Shown one piece after another: positions 18,005 to 26,319 of a DNA stretch of 54,145 nt; the first letter of the stretch is position 1; every line of letters begins with the position of its first letter. The notes below the pieces were generated by a model. That model saw only the letters and a program-made list of their open reading frames with translations, was not told the origin of the DNA and did no database searches. The stretch covers positions 1-54,145 of the forward strand of contig JBNKEI010000208.1 of the NCBI GenBank assembly GCA_050288705.1, written 5' to 3'. The translations under genes and the position numbers were made by a program. This stretch comes from JBNKEI01 sp050288705. Its GTDB lineage: Bacteria; Myxococcota; Myxococcia; Myxococcales; UBA5297.

Positions 18005-19453
18005 CTAAAGCGCGATAAAAAGACTGGCTAAGAAGGTTAGAGCGTGTCCTTCGCCCTTAACAAAAACGAAACTTGGATTGTCGGTATAAGAAAGCGCGAC
18101 AGTCGCATAGAGCCCCGGAATAACATTGCCCGTGTAGGACGGCGTTATTGTATTGCTCGACGATTGAGCAAACCTGTTAGTGGAGCTTGACTCCCTATTG
18201 AGCGAATCTCTGAGGTAATGGCTGAAAACCTGATGGATGTAAACCAGCCCGATCTGATCCTTCGGTCGGGAACGAAATGGAGCAAGAATGTAGGCACGCG
18301 CCTCGTAATATTGTGAAATCACGTTCGCTTTGGGCGACCCATACTCTGCGGAGCCACCCAAATAGAGACCACGATAAGCGGTATCCGGTGACGAAGAATC
18401 GAGCTGCAAAACTTGCCGGTCCACCAACACATAGGCGCCGAAATTGGTTACGGTTTCATTCGGCTGAGAGAAATCAGTGTACGGAGAGGTATTATAAAGC
18501 GCGCCAAGCCTTATCCAGCAATAGGGAACATTGGGAGCCGCCAGACGCTTATAGCCAGCTTCGTCGACTAGAAGCACCTTGGAGCGATCCACTGTGAACC
18601 TAAACCCGGTAGGATTCAGTTGGTCATTGGTAACAAATGGGTCACCCATCGGCGGCAGGCTGCGCTGGACAGCGAATACATTGTAGAAATGCCCCAGGTT
18701 GAGCTTGATATTTGCCGAGGGAGCCACCGCGGGCGGCGAAGCCAATCCCAGCTCAACGGGAATTGACGACGCGGGACCGAAGGGACTCGCGAGGTTGCTG
18801 CCCAGAAATGCGCCCACGAAAACCGTATCGTTGGTCATGTACCCTACTAGGAGTTCGATCTTTTTGTCGAACAGACTTTGGTAATAGGCAAGGCGATTGA
18901 GTGACGCAGTATCGGGAATGAAGAATTGCCACGAAGAAAAGGTAAACTGCCAGGAAAGCTGCAACTGGCCGCCAGGAACACCATAATGCTCGGCATCCAC
19001 CGTTAGGTAGACCATTGTCCCAATAAAGGCGCTAAACTGCTGCCCCCAATATACCTGAGAACCATTAGTTTGGCGGGGCGTGTTCAGCAAGTTGGTAGCT
19101 ATTTGGGGAAGGCTATAGGCGAGAAAGCCAATGCCCAGATTGGCCAACGCTGTTCGAAAGCCGCCTACATCCTGCAAAAGACTATCGCCGAATGATGGAA
19201 AGGGAATGTTCCATCCCTTAACACCAAGATTTTGGTCGAAACGAGCAGGCGAGACGTCTGGTCGTGCTTCTTTAGAACCCGCTTTCGACTTTTGATCGTC
19301 GTCCGCCAGCTCCGGTGGCGCCGACGCCAGCGCCAGGTTCCCTATCAAGAGAACGTAAGACACGGCCAGTCCTCGATGCCTGGAGCGTACTCGCTTGCAT
19401 GAAACATGAATACGCGCGTCAAAGTCGTTCGATTTCCCGCTATAACTGTGCAC
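18005..19453 (-). CDS. OprB-family carbohydrate-selective porin
   Basis: 482 residues from a GTG start with an AGGGGG ribosome site about 6 nt upstream. A signal peptide (GLAVSYVLLIGNLALASA) is followed by a beta-rich, aromatic-rich sequence ending in hydrophobic strands, as expected for an outer-membrane barrel. GWNIPFPSFGDSLLQDVGG and the late segment FRSRPKDQIGLVYIHQVFS resemble OprB porins, which pass sugars and related small solutes. It is the first gene of a probable two-gene unit with the MFS transporter. It is divergent from the sugar-sensor operon, so both could share the 301-nt control region. Confidence 0.75.
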   Translation of the reverse strand: MHSYSGKSNDFDARIHVSCKRVRSRHRGLAVSYVLLIGNLALASAPPELADDDQKSKAGSKEARPDVSPARFDQNLGVKGWNIPFPSFGDSLLQDVGGFRTALANLGIGFLAYSLPQIATNLLNTPRQTNGSQVYWGQQFSAFIGTMVYLTVDAEHYGVPGGQLQLSWQFTFSSWQFFIPDTASLNRLAYYQSLFDKKIELLVGYMTNDTVFVGAFLGSNLASPFGPASSIPVELGLASPPAVAPSANIKLNLGHFYNVFAVQRSLPPMGDPFVTNDQLNPTGFRFTVDRSKVLLVDEAGYKRLAAPNVPYCWIRLGALYNTSPYTDFSQPNETVTNFGAYVLVDRQVLQLDSSSPDTAYRGLYLGGSAEYGSPKANVISQYYEARAYILAPFRSRPKDQIGLVYIHQVFSHYLRDSLNRESSSTNRFAQSSSNTITPSYTGNVIPGLYATVALSYTDNPSFVFVKGEGHALTFLASLFIAL

Positions 19454-19575
19454 TGTGTCCCCCTTTGAGCAAAGGCCAGCAAGAAGGGATAATTGTCATT
19501 ACGGGAAGGGTTTACAAGTTGGGGCGAGCACGAAGCGGATAGTTGGCGCGACCACTAGAAACTGGCCGCTGCCGT

Positions 19576-19679
19576 AAAAACAATTACTAGTAATTTGGGC
19601 TGAGCCTATATTATTCAGAGCAATTATCGTATTTTTGGGATTGCTTGCCGAAAAATGATTGTCAGTAATTCGGGTCGAG
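19576..19679. promoter_or_regulatory. Two 29-bp direct repeats, candidate operator pair
   Basis: Bases 19576-19604 and 19651-19679 match at 21 of 29 positions and every mismatch is a transition. The shared core reads AGTAATTyGGGyyGAG preceded by AAAAAyrATT. The offset is exactly 75 bp, about seven helical turns. The pair sits in the divergent region between the OprB gene and the sensor operon, 75-180 nt before the ATG at 19755. Paired direct repeats suit an AraC-type regulator such as the one encoded at 22296, but no binding evidence exists. I saw no further copy upstream of the ChvE-like gene. Confidence 0.45.
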
Positions 19680-19754
19680 TTAACGCTATCAATATATATT
19701 ACTGTATCTTTATGTAGTGGTAAACTGCTTCGCGTTCAGACATAACCTCTGACC

Positions 19755-20831
19755 ATGAAAAAAGCGGCATGGGTGCTCGCACTTGTTTTTGGCATTGCCT
19801 TCCTGGGCGCTACTCTTATGAACGCCCGGCTAATTAATCTTGTACGCAAAGCCCTATCCAGTGGCGTGCTTCGCGACAAAGCATCTATCCGTACTGCTCG
19901 CTTCCATTTAGCAGTAGTTATTCCTGACACCAACGACTCATTCTTCCGCGCTTTTCTGGAAGGCATTAGCCACCAGGCAAGCGCTTCCGAAGTTGCAATT
20001 CAAGTTTTCCGCTACCCGAGCTTCTCCCCGGCGGAGGCTGAGCGTTACCTCGAAATCGCCCTAAAAGCAAAATTAGACGGTCTCATTATATATACTTCCC
20101 GAGATACCGACTTGGAAAAAATCAAAGCTTACCAGAGCGAGCTTGCTCCACCTTTAAAGAATATTCCTGAATCTTTTTTAGGCCGCTTCCGCGGAATGGC
20201 CAATGGCGTGGTTATCATATCGGTGGGAACCGACCGGCCAGTCAGCAGGCCGCCTAACTTCATAGGCTCTGGGTCCTTCGGACGGGGATTCGAGGCAGGA
20301 AAAAGAATAGTTGAGCAACAAGGCAGCTCAGCGCGCATTGGCCTTATTGTTTCCTCAACGAAATCAGATGGGTTAAAGGCCCCCGAAGCCCTCCAAAATG
20401 AGCCAATTTATAAAGGAGTGTCTGCGGCAATAAAGGCTGCTCCCGGAGCGTCTATTGTAGCTGCCGCTAATGTTAAGCCAGGAATTCTTTCCGGAGAAGA
20501 AGCCGTCCTGGAAATGCTCCGCTTTTCCCCCTCTATCAATGTTCTAATCTGCTCCAACTCCCACGATACGGTCAGCGCTGCTCAGGTAATTATTGACCTC
20601 AATTTGGTGGGCAAGATCATGATAGTAGGTTCCGATGAAACCCCCGAGATCAAGCGCTATATAGAAAAAGGCGTGGTTTCGTTCAGTATTGTTCGCGATT
20701 CCCGACGCATTGGAAAAGAAGCTATAAAAGCATTTTCTCGCCTAAAAGAAGGCTTATCAGTTATAGAACCAGCAGAGGCTGGTTTCTATGTGAGAACTCC
20801 TCAGGGCAATGCGCAAGGAGTTGCCCGGTGA
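19755..20831 (+). CDS. Membrane-anchored periplasmic binding protein, putative sugar sensor of a three-component system
   Basis: A 358-residue type I periplasmic-binding fold: HLAVVIPDTNDSFFRAFLEGI opens the first lobe, then LKAKLDGLIIYTS, then ARIGLIVSS and IMIVGSDETPEIKRYI in the second lobe. The N-terminus (WVLALVFGIAFLGATLM) is a hydrophobic anchor with no clear cleavage site, so the protein probably stays tethered to the inner membrane. The stop overlaps the GTG start of the histidine kinase (GTGA), so the two are translationally coupled. In the known XylFII-LytS-YesN arrangement such a protein binds sugar and drives the kinase. That analogy supports a sensor role rather than transport, but the ligand is unknown. 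Confidence 0.75.
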   Translation: MKKAAWVLALVFGIAFLGATLMNARLINLVRKALSSGVLRDKASIRTARFHLAVVIPDTNDSFFRAFLEGISHQASASEVAIQVFRYPSFSPAEAERYLEIALKAKLDGLIIYTSRDTDLEKIKAYQSELAPPLKNIPESFLGRFRGMANGVVIISVGTDRPVSRPPNFIGSGSFGRGFEAGKRIVEQQGSSARIGLIVSSTKSDGLKAPEALQNEPIYKGVSAAIKAAPGASIVAAANVKPGILSGEEAVLEMLRFSPSINVLICSNSHDTVSAAQVIIDLNLVGKIMIVGSDETPEIKRYIEKGVVSFSIVRDSRRIGKEAIKAFSRLKEGLSVIEPAEAGFYVRTPQGNAQGVAR

Positions 20832-22318
20832 TTCTAAGTACTGTACGTACCAAGATTATTGCCAATTCAGCGCTAGTTCTTTTTATCATTGCTTCCGCAA
20901 CTTTTTATACTGGTTTAACCTCGTTAGAGCTCGCCAAAAGTGTAGAGATTCTTTTCCGAAATAATTTGTTAATGGAAAAAATTCGTAACACTTTGCATCA
21001 AACTGAAATTGGTTTGGCCGAATACCTTACTCACAAGAATTCTGACTCGTTAAGAGATTATATTCGCTACTCTACCAAACTTTCTGAAGAAACCAGAAAA
21101 TTAAATCGCGAAATAAGAAATGATCCTTCGCTTCTTTTACAAAAAGACCTTGCAGGCGTTATCGATAGATTTATTGAGGACGCCGAAGCGAGCGTTATGG
21201 CCAAAAGAGGACGTGATGTTAAACGGTATACTGAAAGATATGAAAACGCGAAACGATCGGCCGAACTTGCTCGTTTTTTAATTACACGCATAGAAGAAAT
21301 ATCGGTTGCCGATTCGCTGAAAGGATTTACGGAATTCAATTCACAGATTAGCGCGGTTATCGCCTCCAATGCGGTATTAGTACTAGCAGCAACCTTAATG
21401 GGGCTTATGTTGTTGGTGCGGTTTTCCTACAAACTAACCGACCCTTTATCTCGACTGGCCGAAGCTGCTCGCGCAGTTGGAAGGGGAGAATACCAGCATG
21501 TACTGCTTTTACCGGAAACTGGTGATGAAATCGGAACTACCGCGGCAGCTTTTTCCCGGATGCAGGAAAGTATTCGTCATTCTTTTGAGGAACTCAAATC
21601 AAAATCGGAAGTAGAAAAGAGACTAATGGAAGAACGCATGCGCGTTCTCGACATGAGCCACAAACTCAAGAATGCTGAGCTTTTAGCTTTGCAAACGCAA
21701 ATTAACCCTCACTTTCTGTTCAATACCTTGTCGGCAGGAATGCAGCTAGCCCTTTTTGAAAACTCAGAAAAAACCGCTGATTTTTTAGAAAACCTAGCTG
21801 CCTTTATTCGTTACGTATTAAAGCCCCCTTCGCGGTTAGTAAAAGTAAGTGATGAAATAGAATGCGTGAAGCGCTATATTTGGCTGTTACAACAACGTTT
21901 TGGCACACGCTATCGATTCGAAATATTCGCTGAAGACTATGCCCTTACAGTAGAAACCCCCGCTCTTTTATTACAACCTTTGGTTGAAAACGCCATTACC
22001 CATGGATTAAAAAATCGCGAAGATGGAGGAGTAGTACGTATTGCAGCGCGGCTTTTGAACGATGAAATAGTGTTATCAGTGGAGGATTCTGGTGATGGCA
22101 TGAATGGCGAAGAGATAAAGCGAGCGTTTTGCGAAGACCAAATGGAAGATGACTTTCACGAAGGAGGCATCGGTTTGCGCAATGTAATTCGTCGAGTTTC
22201 GCTAGTTACTGCCGAAAAAGGGCGCGTGGAAATTGAAAGCCTTCCCGGGCTTGGTACTTCGATATGGATTCATTTGCCGGTTAGCGGGGTCGAGAATGAA
22301 ACGAATTTTGGTTGCTGA
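20828..22318 (+). CDS. LytS/YesM-type sensor histidine kinase
   Basis: A 496-residue membrane kinase starting at GTG inside the previous stop. Two transmembrane segments (residues about 10-30 and 178-200) bracket a helical extracytoplasmic domain of about 145 residues resembling a four-helix (CHASE3-like) bundle. HAMP follows (LSRLAEAARAVGRGEYQ), then a coiled coil, the His_kinase block with LQTQINPHFLFNTLS (phospho-His) and HATPase with LLQPLVENAITHGL, VEDSGDGMN and GGIGLRNVIRRV. The sensor domain is not itself a sugar-binding fold, so ligand input probably comes from the coupled binding protein. The cognate regulator begins inside this gene's last codons. Confidence 0.9.
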   Translation: MILSTVRTKIIANSALVLFIIASATFYTGLTSLELAKSVEILFRNNLLMEKIRNTLHQTEIGLAEYLTHKNSDSLRDYIRYSTKLSEETRKLNREIRNDPSLLLQKDLAGVIDRFIEDAEASVMAKRGRDVKRYTERYENAKRSAELARFLITRIEEISVADSLKGFTEFNSQISAVIASNAVLVLAATLMGLMLLVRFSYKLTDPLSRLAEAARAVGRGEYQHVLLLPETGDEIGTTAAAFSRMQESIRHSFEELKSKSEVEKRLMEERMRVLDMSHKLKNAELLALQTQINPHFLFNTLSAGMQLALFENSEKTADFLENLAAFIRYVLKPPSRLVKVSDEIECVKRYIWLLQQRFGTRYRFEIFAEDYALTVETPALLLQPLVENAITHGLKNREDGGVVRIAARLLNDEIVLSVEDSGDGMNGEEIKRAFCEDQMEDDFHEGGIGLRNVIRRVSLVTAEKGRVEIESLPGLGTSIWIHLPVSGVENETNFGC

Positions 22319-23918
22319 CGACGAACTTCCGGTGATTGAAGGAATATCGCTTATGGTTAGGCGCAACCTAAGCTCTGAATTTGAAATCGTGGGCAGCGCG
22401 TTTTCAGGACGAGATGCAATTGAAAAAGCGGCTACTCTCAAACCAGATATTGTGCTGATGGACGTAAAAATGCCGGGAATATCGGGGCTTGACGCCATTC
22501 GCGAAATTCGCAAGCGCGGTTTTGCCTCAGCCTTCGTGCTAATAACCGCCTACGAACGATTCGATATTGCCCGGGAAGCGGTAGAGTTGGGGGTTTCTGA
22601 TTATCTGCTTAAACCTATTTCTAGAGACCAGCTTGCGCAGTCACTTCGAGAGGCAGCGCTGACCATCGACCACCGCGGAGAGTTGGCAAGTAAGGAAATC
22701 GAACACCAAGAACGAGAAGAAAGCATGCGCAGATTCGTGGAAGCAGCGTTTCTCCACGGAATAATGCTGGGCGAGCATTTTGGTGCTGATTTAACCGTAT
22801 ACCGCACCGTTCTGGGAATTAGTGCTCCCTATGCATTGACAGCAGTCGCCGCTTTTTTACCTACGCCCGGTACTACCGAGCCTGATTTAGAAACCCATGC
22901 CCTCCACAATCGATTTCGCAATACAGTACGATACAAAACCACCATCTTAGTGGGACCTTTGGTGGCGAATCATGCGCTTTTATTTATGCAGTTAAGAGAA
23001 TCCGCAAGCGCGCCAAATGCAGTACAAACATTACAAGAGATTATTACTTTGGCCTATGCCAATGAGCTAACTAGTGGATACTTAAAACTTGGTTTTGGCA
23101 AACCAAAACCACTAGCCAAAATAAGCGCCTCCTGGTCCGAGGCAATGGCTGACTTGTTAGGAAGTAAAGATGAAACAAATTCCACCATACCACGCATCTC
23201 TGAAGACAAACCATTTGAAGACGATGAATCATTCTTAGAAGGATTATCAGCAGGAGCACCAGAGCGCGCAAGGCTCTTTTTGGAGCGTATAGTGCGAGCA
23301 CTTGGCGACATATCACCCATTCCTCTAGCTGAACGATATCGAATTATTTCCTTATTTAGCTCGGCATATAGACTTCTTGTGCGTAGAGAATGGTTAGAAA
23401 AAGCTGATGCGTACTCGATGATGGATTTCGAAGATCTAAGAACCGTAGGTAACCGACCGGCTTTTGATTTGGCAGTACAAGCTCGTTTTGCTGCGCTTAT
23501 TGGTGCTATGAAACGAACTCCGCATTGGTCCCCGACCATTTCCCGTGCGGTCGCTTTCATTAAAGAAAACTACGGCAATCAAATTAGCCTGGAAACAGCC
23601 GCCTATTCAGTAGGTCTTTCTCCCAACCGACTATCAAGGTTATTTTGCGAGGAAATGAAGAAAGGATTTTCTGATTATCTTATTGAATTTAGAATTGAAA
23701 AAGCCAAGGAGCTTCTATCAAAACCGGGTGCGAGCATTAAACAGGTAAGCATTTCTTGCGGATACCCTGACCCCAACTATTTCTCGCGACTGTTTAAGAA
23801 AGTAACCGGTCTTACCCCCACTGCATTTTCGTGTGAAGCAATGGAAACCGAGGTTACTGCTACGGTTGATACAGTTAATACAGTTGATACGATCGAGACT
23901 ACCTATGAAAAATCCTAA
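22296..23918 (+). CDS. YesN-type response regulator, REC plus AraC-family HTH
   Basis: 540 residues from the ATG at 22296, which overlaps the kinase gene by 23 nt. The frame stays open upstream to 22233, but RILVADDELP must sit at the N-terminus of a receiver domain. REC has DDE, the phospho-Asp in MDVKMPGISG, Thr in LITAYE and Lys in LLKPIS. A middle region of about 280 residues has no recognised family. The C-terminal AraC pair of helix-turn-helices runs from SRAVAFIKENYGNQ through ETAAYSVGLSPNRLSRLF to CGYPDPNYFSRLFKKVTGLTP. It probably activates the sugar-transport genes downstream. After the HTH comes an unusual Thr/Val/Asp tail (TVDTVNTVDTIE) made by a 9-bp tandem repeat. Confidence 0.92.
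   Translation: MKRILVADDELPVIEGISLMVRRNLSSEFEIVGSAFSGRDAIEKAATLKPDIVLMDVKMPGISGLDAIREIRKRGFASAFVLITAYERFDIAREAVELGVSDYLLKPISRDQLAQSLREAALTIDHRGELASKEIEHQEREESMRRFVEAAFLHGIMLGEHFGADLTVYRTVLGISAPYALTAVAAFLPTPGTTEPDLETHALHNRFRNTVRYKTTILVGPLVANHALLFMQLRESASAPNAVQTLQEIITLAYANELTSGYLKLGFGKPKPLAKISASWSEAMADLLGSKDETNSTIPRISEDKPFEDDESFLEGLSAGAPERARLFLERIVRALGDISPIPLAERYRIISLFSSAYRLLVRREWLEKADAYSMMDFEDLRTVGNRPAFDLAVQARFAALIGAMKRTPHWSPTISRAVAFIKENYGNQISLETAAYSVGLSPNRLSRLFCEEMKKGFSDYLIEFRIEKAKELLSKPGASIKQVSISCGYPDPNYFSRLFKKVTGLTPTAFSCEAMETEVTATVDTVNTVDTIETTYEKS
23865..23891 (+). repeat. Three 9-bp tandem repeats in the regulator's C-terminal tail
   Basis: GTTGATACA, GTTAATACA and GTTGATACG are adjacent and in frame, encoding VDT-VNT-VDT. 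They lie 14 nt before the start codon of the next gene, so copy-number change would lengthen the regulator tail in frame and shift the gene junction without breaking either frame. Confidence 0.8.
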
Positions 23919-24948
23919 ACACTTATTAGCGTTTGCAATCACCTTTCTGCTAATTACCATGCTAGTTGGATGTAAAAAGCACAATAAATTACCAGGCAAA
24001 AGGCCAATTGTCGGATTCTCCATGGACTCGCTAGTGGTGGAGCGATGGAAGCGCGATATCGAAGCGTTTAGCCTCTCGGTAAAAAAACTGGGGGCAGATC
24101 TGGTCGTGAAAACTGCGGACCAGGATGCTCGCAAACAAGAAAAACAAATCAAGCACCTCATGCAGATGGGAATAGATGTTCTGGTGGTAGTACCCAATAA
24201 CGCTGATCAATTGGCTGAAGTAATTGGCCAAGTGAGAAAAAAAGGAATTCCAGTTATTAGCTACGATCGACTATTACGAAGAGCCCGATCCGATTTATAC
24301 GTCTCATTCGACAATAAAAAAGTTGGTGTTTTGATGGCCAGCGCAATACTTCGGGCGGTACCCTCGGGACGCTACATTCTGGTAAACGGGCCTCGCAGCG
24401 ATAACAATGCTCTTATGATCAACCGTGGAGTGCACAAAGTTGTCGATCCATTGGTTAGATCTGGAAAAATAAAAATAGTTGCCGAAATTTGGCCAAAACA
24501 ATGGGAAAGCGCGAAAGTCAAATCAGATTTAGAAGCTATTATTTCATCTGACCGTGAAATCGATGCAATTATTGCCAGCAATGACATGCTAGCAGAAGTT
24601 GCAATTAACATACTTTTGGAAAATCGGCTAATAGAGCGAGTAAAAGTGGTCGGCCAAGACGCCGACTTGGCAGCCTGCCAGCGAATAGCCGAGGGCTCGC
24701 AATATGCTACTATTTACAAACCCATAGAAAGGCTGGCATTAAAAGCGGCAGGTTTTGCAGTAATGCTCGCTAAGGGAGAACCAATCACTACCGACGCCAC
24801 CATAGATGACGGAGTGACCGAAGTTCCTTACGTAAGGCTGGAACCCATTCTAGTAACCAAGGAACATTTAGGTTCGACAGTAATAAAAGACGGCTTCCAT
24901 AGCGCGGAAAATGTATATCAAAACGTAGCAAGTTCGCCTTTAGAATGA
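23905..24948 (+). CDS. Lipoprotein sugar-binding protein (XylF/ChvE-like)
   Basis: A 347-residue periplasmic binding protein of the monosaccharide family, lipid-anchored: signal LLAFAITFLLITMLVGC with the lipobox Cys near residue 22. Family landmarks are VGFSMDSLVVERWKRD, GIPVISYDRLLRRA (binding-site Arg region), VSFDNKKVGVLMA, DNNALM and VVGQDADLAACQRI. The ATG at 23905 overlaps the regulator stop by 14 nt, so it belongs to the sensor operon and not to the importer unit that starts 181 nt later. The frame extends to 23833, but the signal peptide fixes the start. It could feed the importer or act as a second ligand sensor. Confidence 0.8.
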   Translation: MKNPKHLLAFAITFLLITMLVGCKKHNKLPGKRPIVGFSMDSLVVERWKRDIEAFSLSVKKLGADLVVKTADQDARKQEKQIKHLMQMGIDVLVVVPNNADQLAEVIGQVRKKGIPVISYDRLLRRARSDLYVSFDNKKVGVLMASAILRAVPSGRYILVNGPRSDNNALMINRGVHKVVDPLVRSGKIKIVAEIWPKQWESAKVKSDLEAIISSDREIDAIIASNDMLAEVAINILLENRLIERVKVVGQDADLAACQRIAEGSQYATIYKPIERLALKAAGFAVMLAKGEPITTDATIDDGVTEVPYVRLEPILVTKEHLGSTVIKDGFHSAENVYQNVASSPLE

Positions 24949-25128
24949 ATTTTTAGGCGTCTGGACTTTTACCCCCTTGCCTTGGGCCATATGTGCTACC
25001 CGCCACCGATCGACGAGTTGGCTTGGTGGAAGTGCAGAATTTCGCGGAATCTTTCCTGATGTAGATTCAGTGGGTTAGAGGGAGGATATGTACAGTAGTT
25101 AAAGTTACTCTCGCCTAAGGAGAAGTGT

Positions 25129-26217
25129 ATGAAACACATTCTTTGGTCTGCGCTTTTGTTGCTTATAATGGGTTCTATATTACCAGGAACTTCCTATGCA
25201 GCGCGACTAGATGTTGGCGTAATTCTTCCCACCAAAGACGAGCCCAGGTGGATTCAAGACCAGACTCGTTTTCAAGCGGCTTTTAAGGCAGCTGGCGTTG
25301 GAGTAGAAATTTTGTTTAGCCAGGGTGATTCCGGCAAGGAAATGGCCAATGTGGAATCACTAATTACCAAGGGTGCGAAAATAATCATTATTTGTCCGCA
25401 TGATGCCGCGGCGGCAGCCGCAGCCGCTGACGAAGCACGTCGCAGCGGAGTAAAAATCATTTCTTATGATCGGCTAATTAGGGGCACTAGTGCAGTGGAC
25501 TACTACGTTACCTTTGATAGCTTCGCAGTAGGAGTGGCATGGGGTGAATACCTAGTTAAAAACGCTCAAGGCAAGGGCAATAATTTGTACCTTTATGCCG
25601 GAGCGGCCTCGGATAACAATTCGTTTATTTTCTTTGAAGGAGCTTGGAGCATTTTGCAGCCCAAAATTGCCGACGGTACTTTTGTGGTGCGTAATTCCAG
25701 CGCTGCAGTGTCTCTCTCCAAAAAAGCAAAACTCTCTCGCACTGAAACTGCAAAAATAATTGGCCAGGTCACCACTAATTGGGCGTTTAATGACGCCAAA
25801 AGCAAAGCCGAAGCGGATTTAACCACTGCAAAGGCATCAATGAAAGGTACGGTTTATATTTGTGCTCCAAATGATGGTACTGCTCGCGCTATTGCCGATG
25901 CTTTTGCAACCGATAAAGAAATTAAGAAATTCTTCATTACTGGTCAGGACGCGGAAAAGGCATCGGTTCAGTATATCATTGATGGAAAACAGTCGATGAC
26001 TGTCTTCAAAGATGTACGTATGCTGGTTGATGGCGCCATTAATGCCGCGGTTGCATTGCTAAAAAATAAAATTCCTAAAGCCAAGGGAGCTTTTTTTAAC
26101 GGCAGTATTAACGTGCCAGCCATTCAATCCCCGGTTATCACTGTCGACAAATCCAACTTAAAAAAAGAACTTATCGATAGCGGTTATCTAAAAGGTAGTT
26201 ATTTCAAAAGATTATAA
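25129..26217 (+). CDS. chvE: ChvE-like multiple-monosaccharide ABC transporter substrate-binding protein
   Basis: A 362-residue exported protein with signal peptide (ILWSALLLLIMGSILPGTSYAA) and GGAG about 7 nt before the ATG. It follows ChvE closely: VGVILPTKDEPRWIQD, NVESLITKGAKIIII, GVKIISYDRLIRGTS, YYVTFDSFAVGV, GAASDNNSFIFFEG, ITGQDAEKASVQYII and a final KKELIDSGYLKGSYFKR. Such proteins bind xylose, glucose, galactose or arabinose and deliver them to the paired importer. XylF of the xylFGH system is the closest alternative name. ATPase and permease genes follow directly. A stretch of four and three consecutive alanines (HDAAAAAAAADEARR) is unusual but in a loop-helix region. Confidence 0.85.
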   Translation: MKHILWSALLLLIMGSILPGTSYAARLDVGVILPTKDEPRWIQDQTRFQAAFKAAGVGVEILFSQGDSGKEMANVESLITKGAKIIIICPHDAAAAAAAADEARRSGVKIISYDRLIRGTSAVDYYVTFDSFAVGVAWGEYLVKNAQGKGNNLYLYAGAASDNNSFIFFEGAWSILQPKIADGTFVVRNSSAAVSLSKKAKLSRTETAKIIGQVTTNWAFNDAKSKAEADLTTAKASMKGTVYICAPNDGTARAIADAFATDKEIKKFFITGQDAEKASVQYIIDGKQSMTVFKDVRMLVDGAINAAVALLKNKIPKAKGAFFNGSINVPAIQSPVITVDKSNLKKELIDSGYLKGSYFKRL

Positions 26218-26260
26218 GCTTCGGGCAAATAATCATATTTGCATTGCATGACGCAGCAAT

Positions 26261-26291
26261 CCCTCTCCCTGTGGAGAGGGTTAGGGTGAGG
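26261..26291. repeat. Intergenic hairpin repeat, CCCTCTCC type
   Basis: CCCTCTCC, loop CTGT, GGAGAGGG, then TTAGGGTGAGG. This sequence type is a common dispersed intergenic repeat in many bacterial genomes. Here it lies between the ChvE-like gene and its ATPase gene. As an mRNA hairpin it could stabilise or partly terminate the upstream message, giving more binding protein than transporter. A related but longer hairpin occurs at 51015-51054. Confidence 0.65.
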
Positions 26292-26319
26292 CTATAAGTA
26301 TATCCATGGAGTTCGAGCC

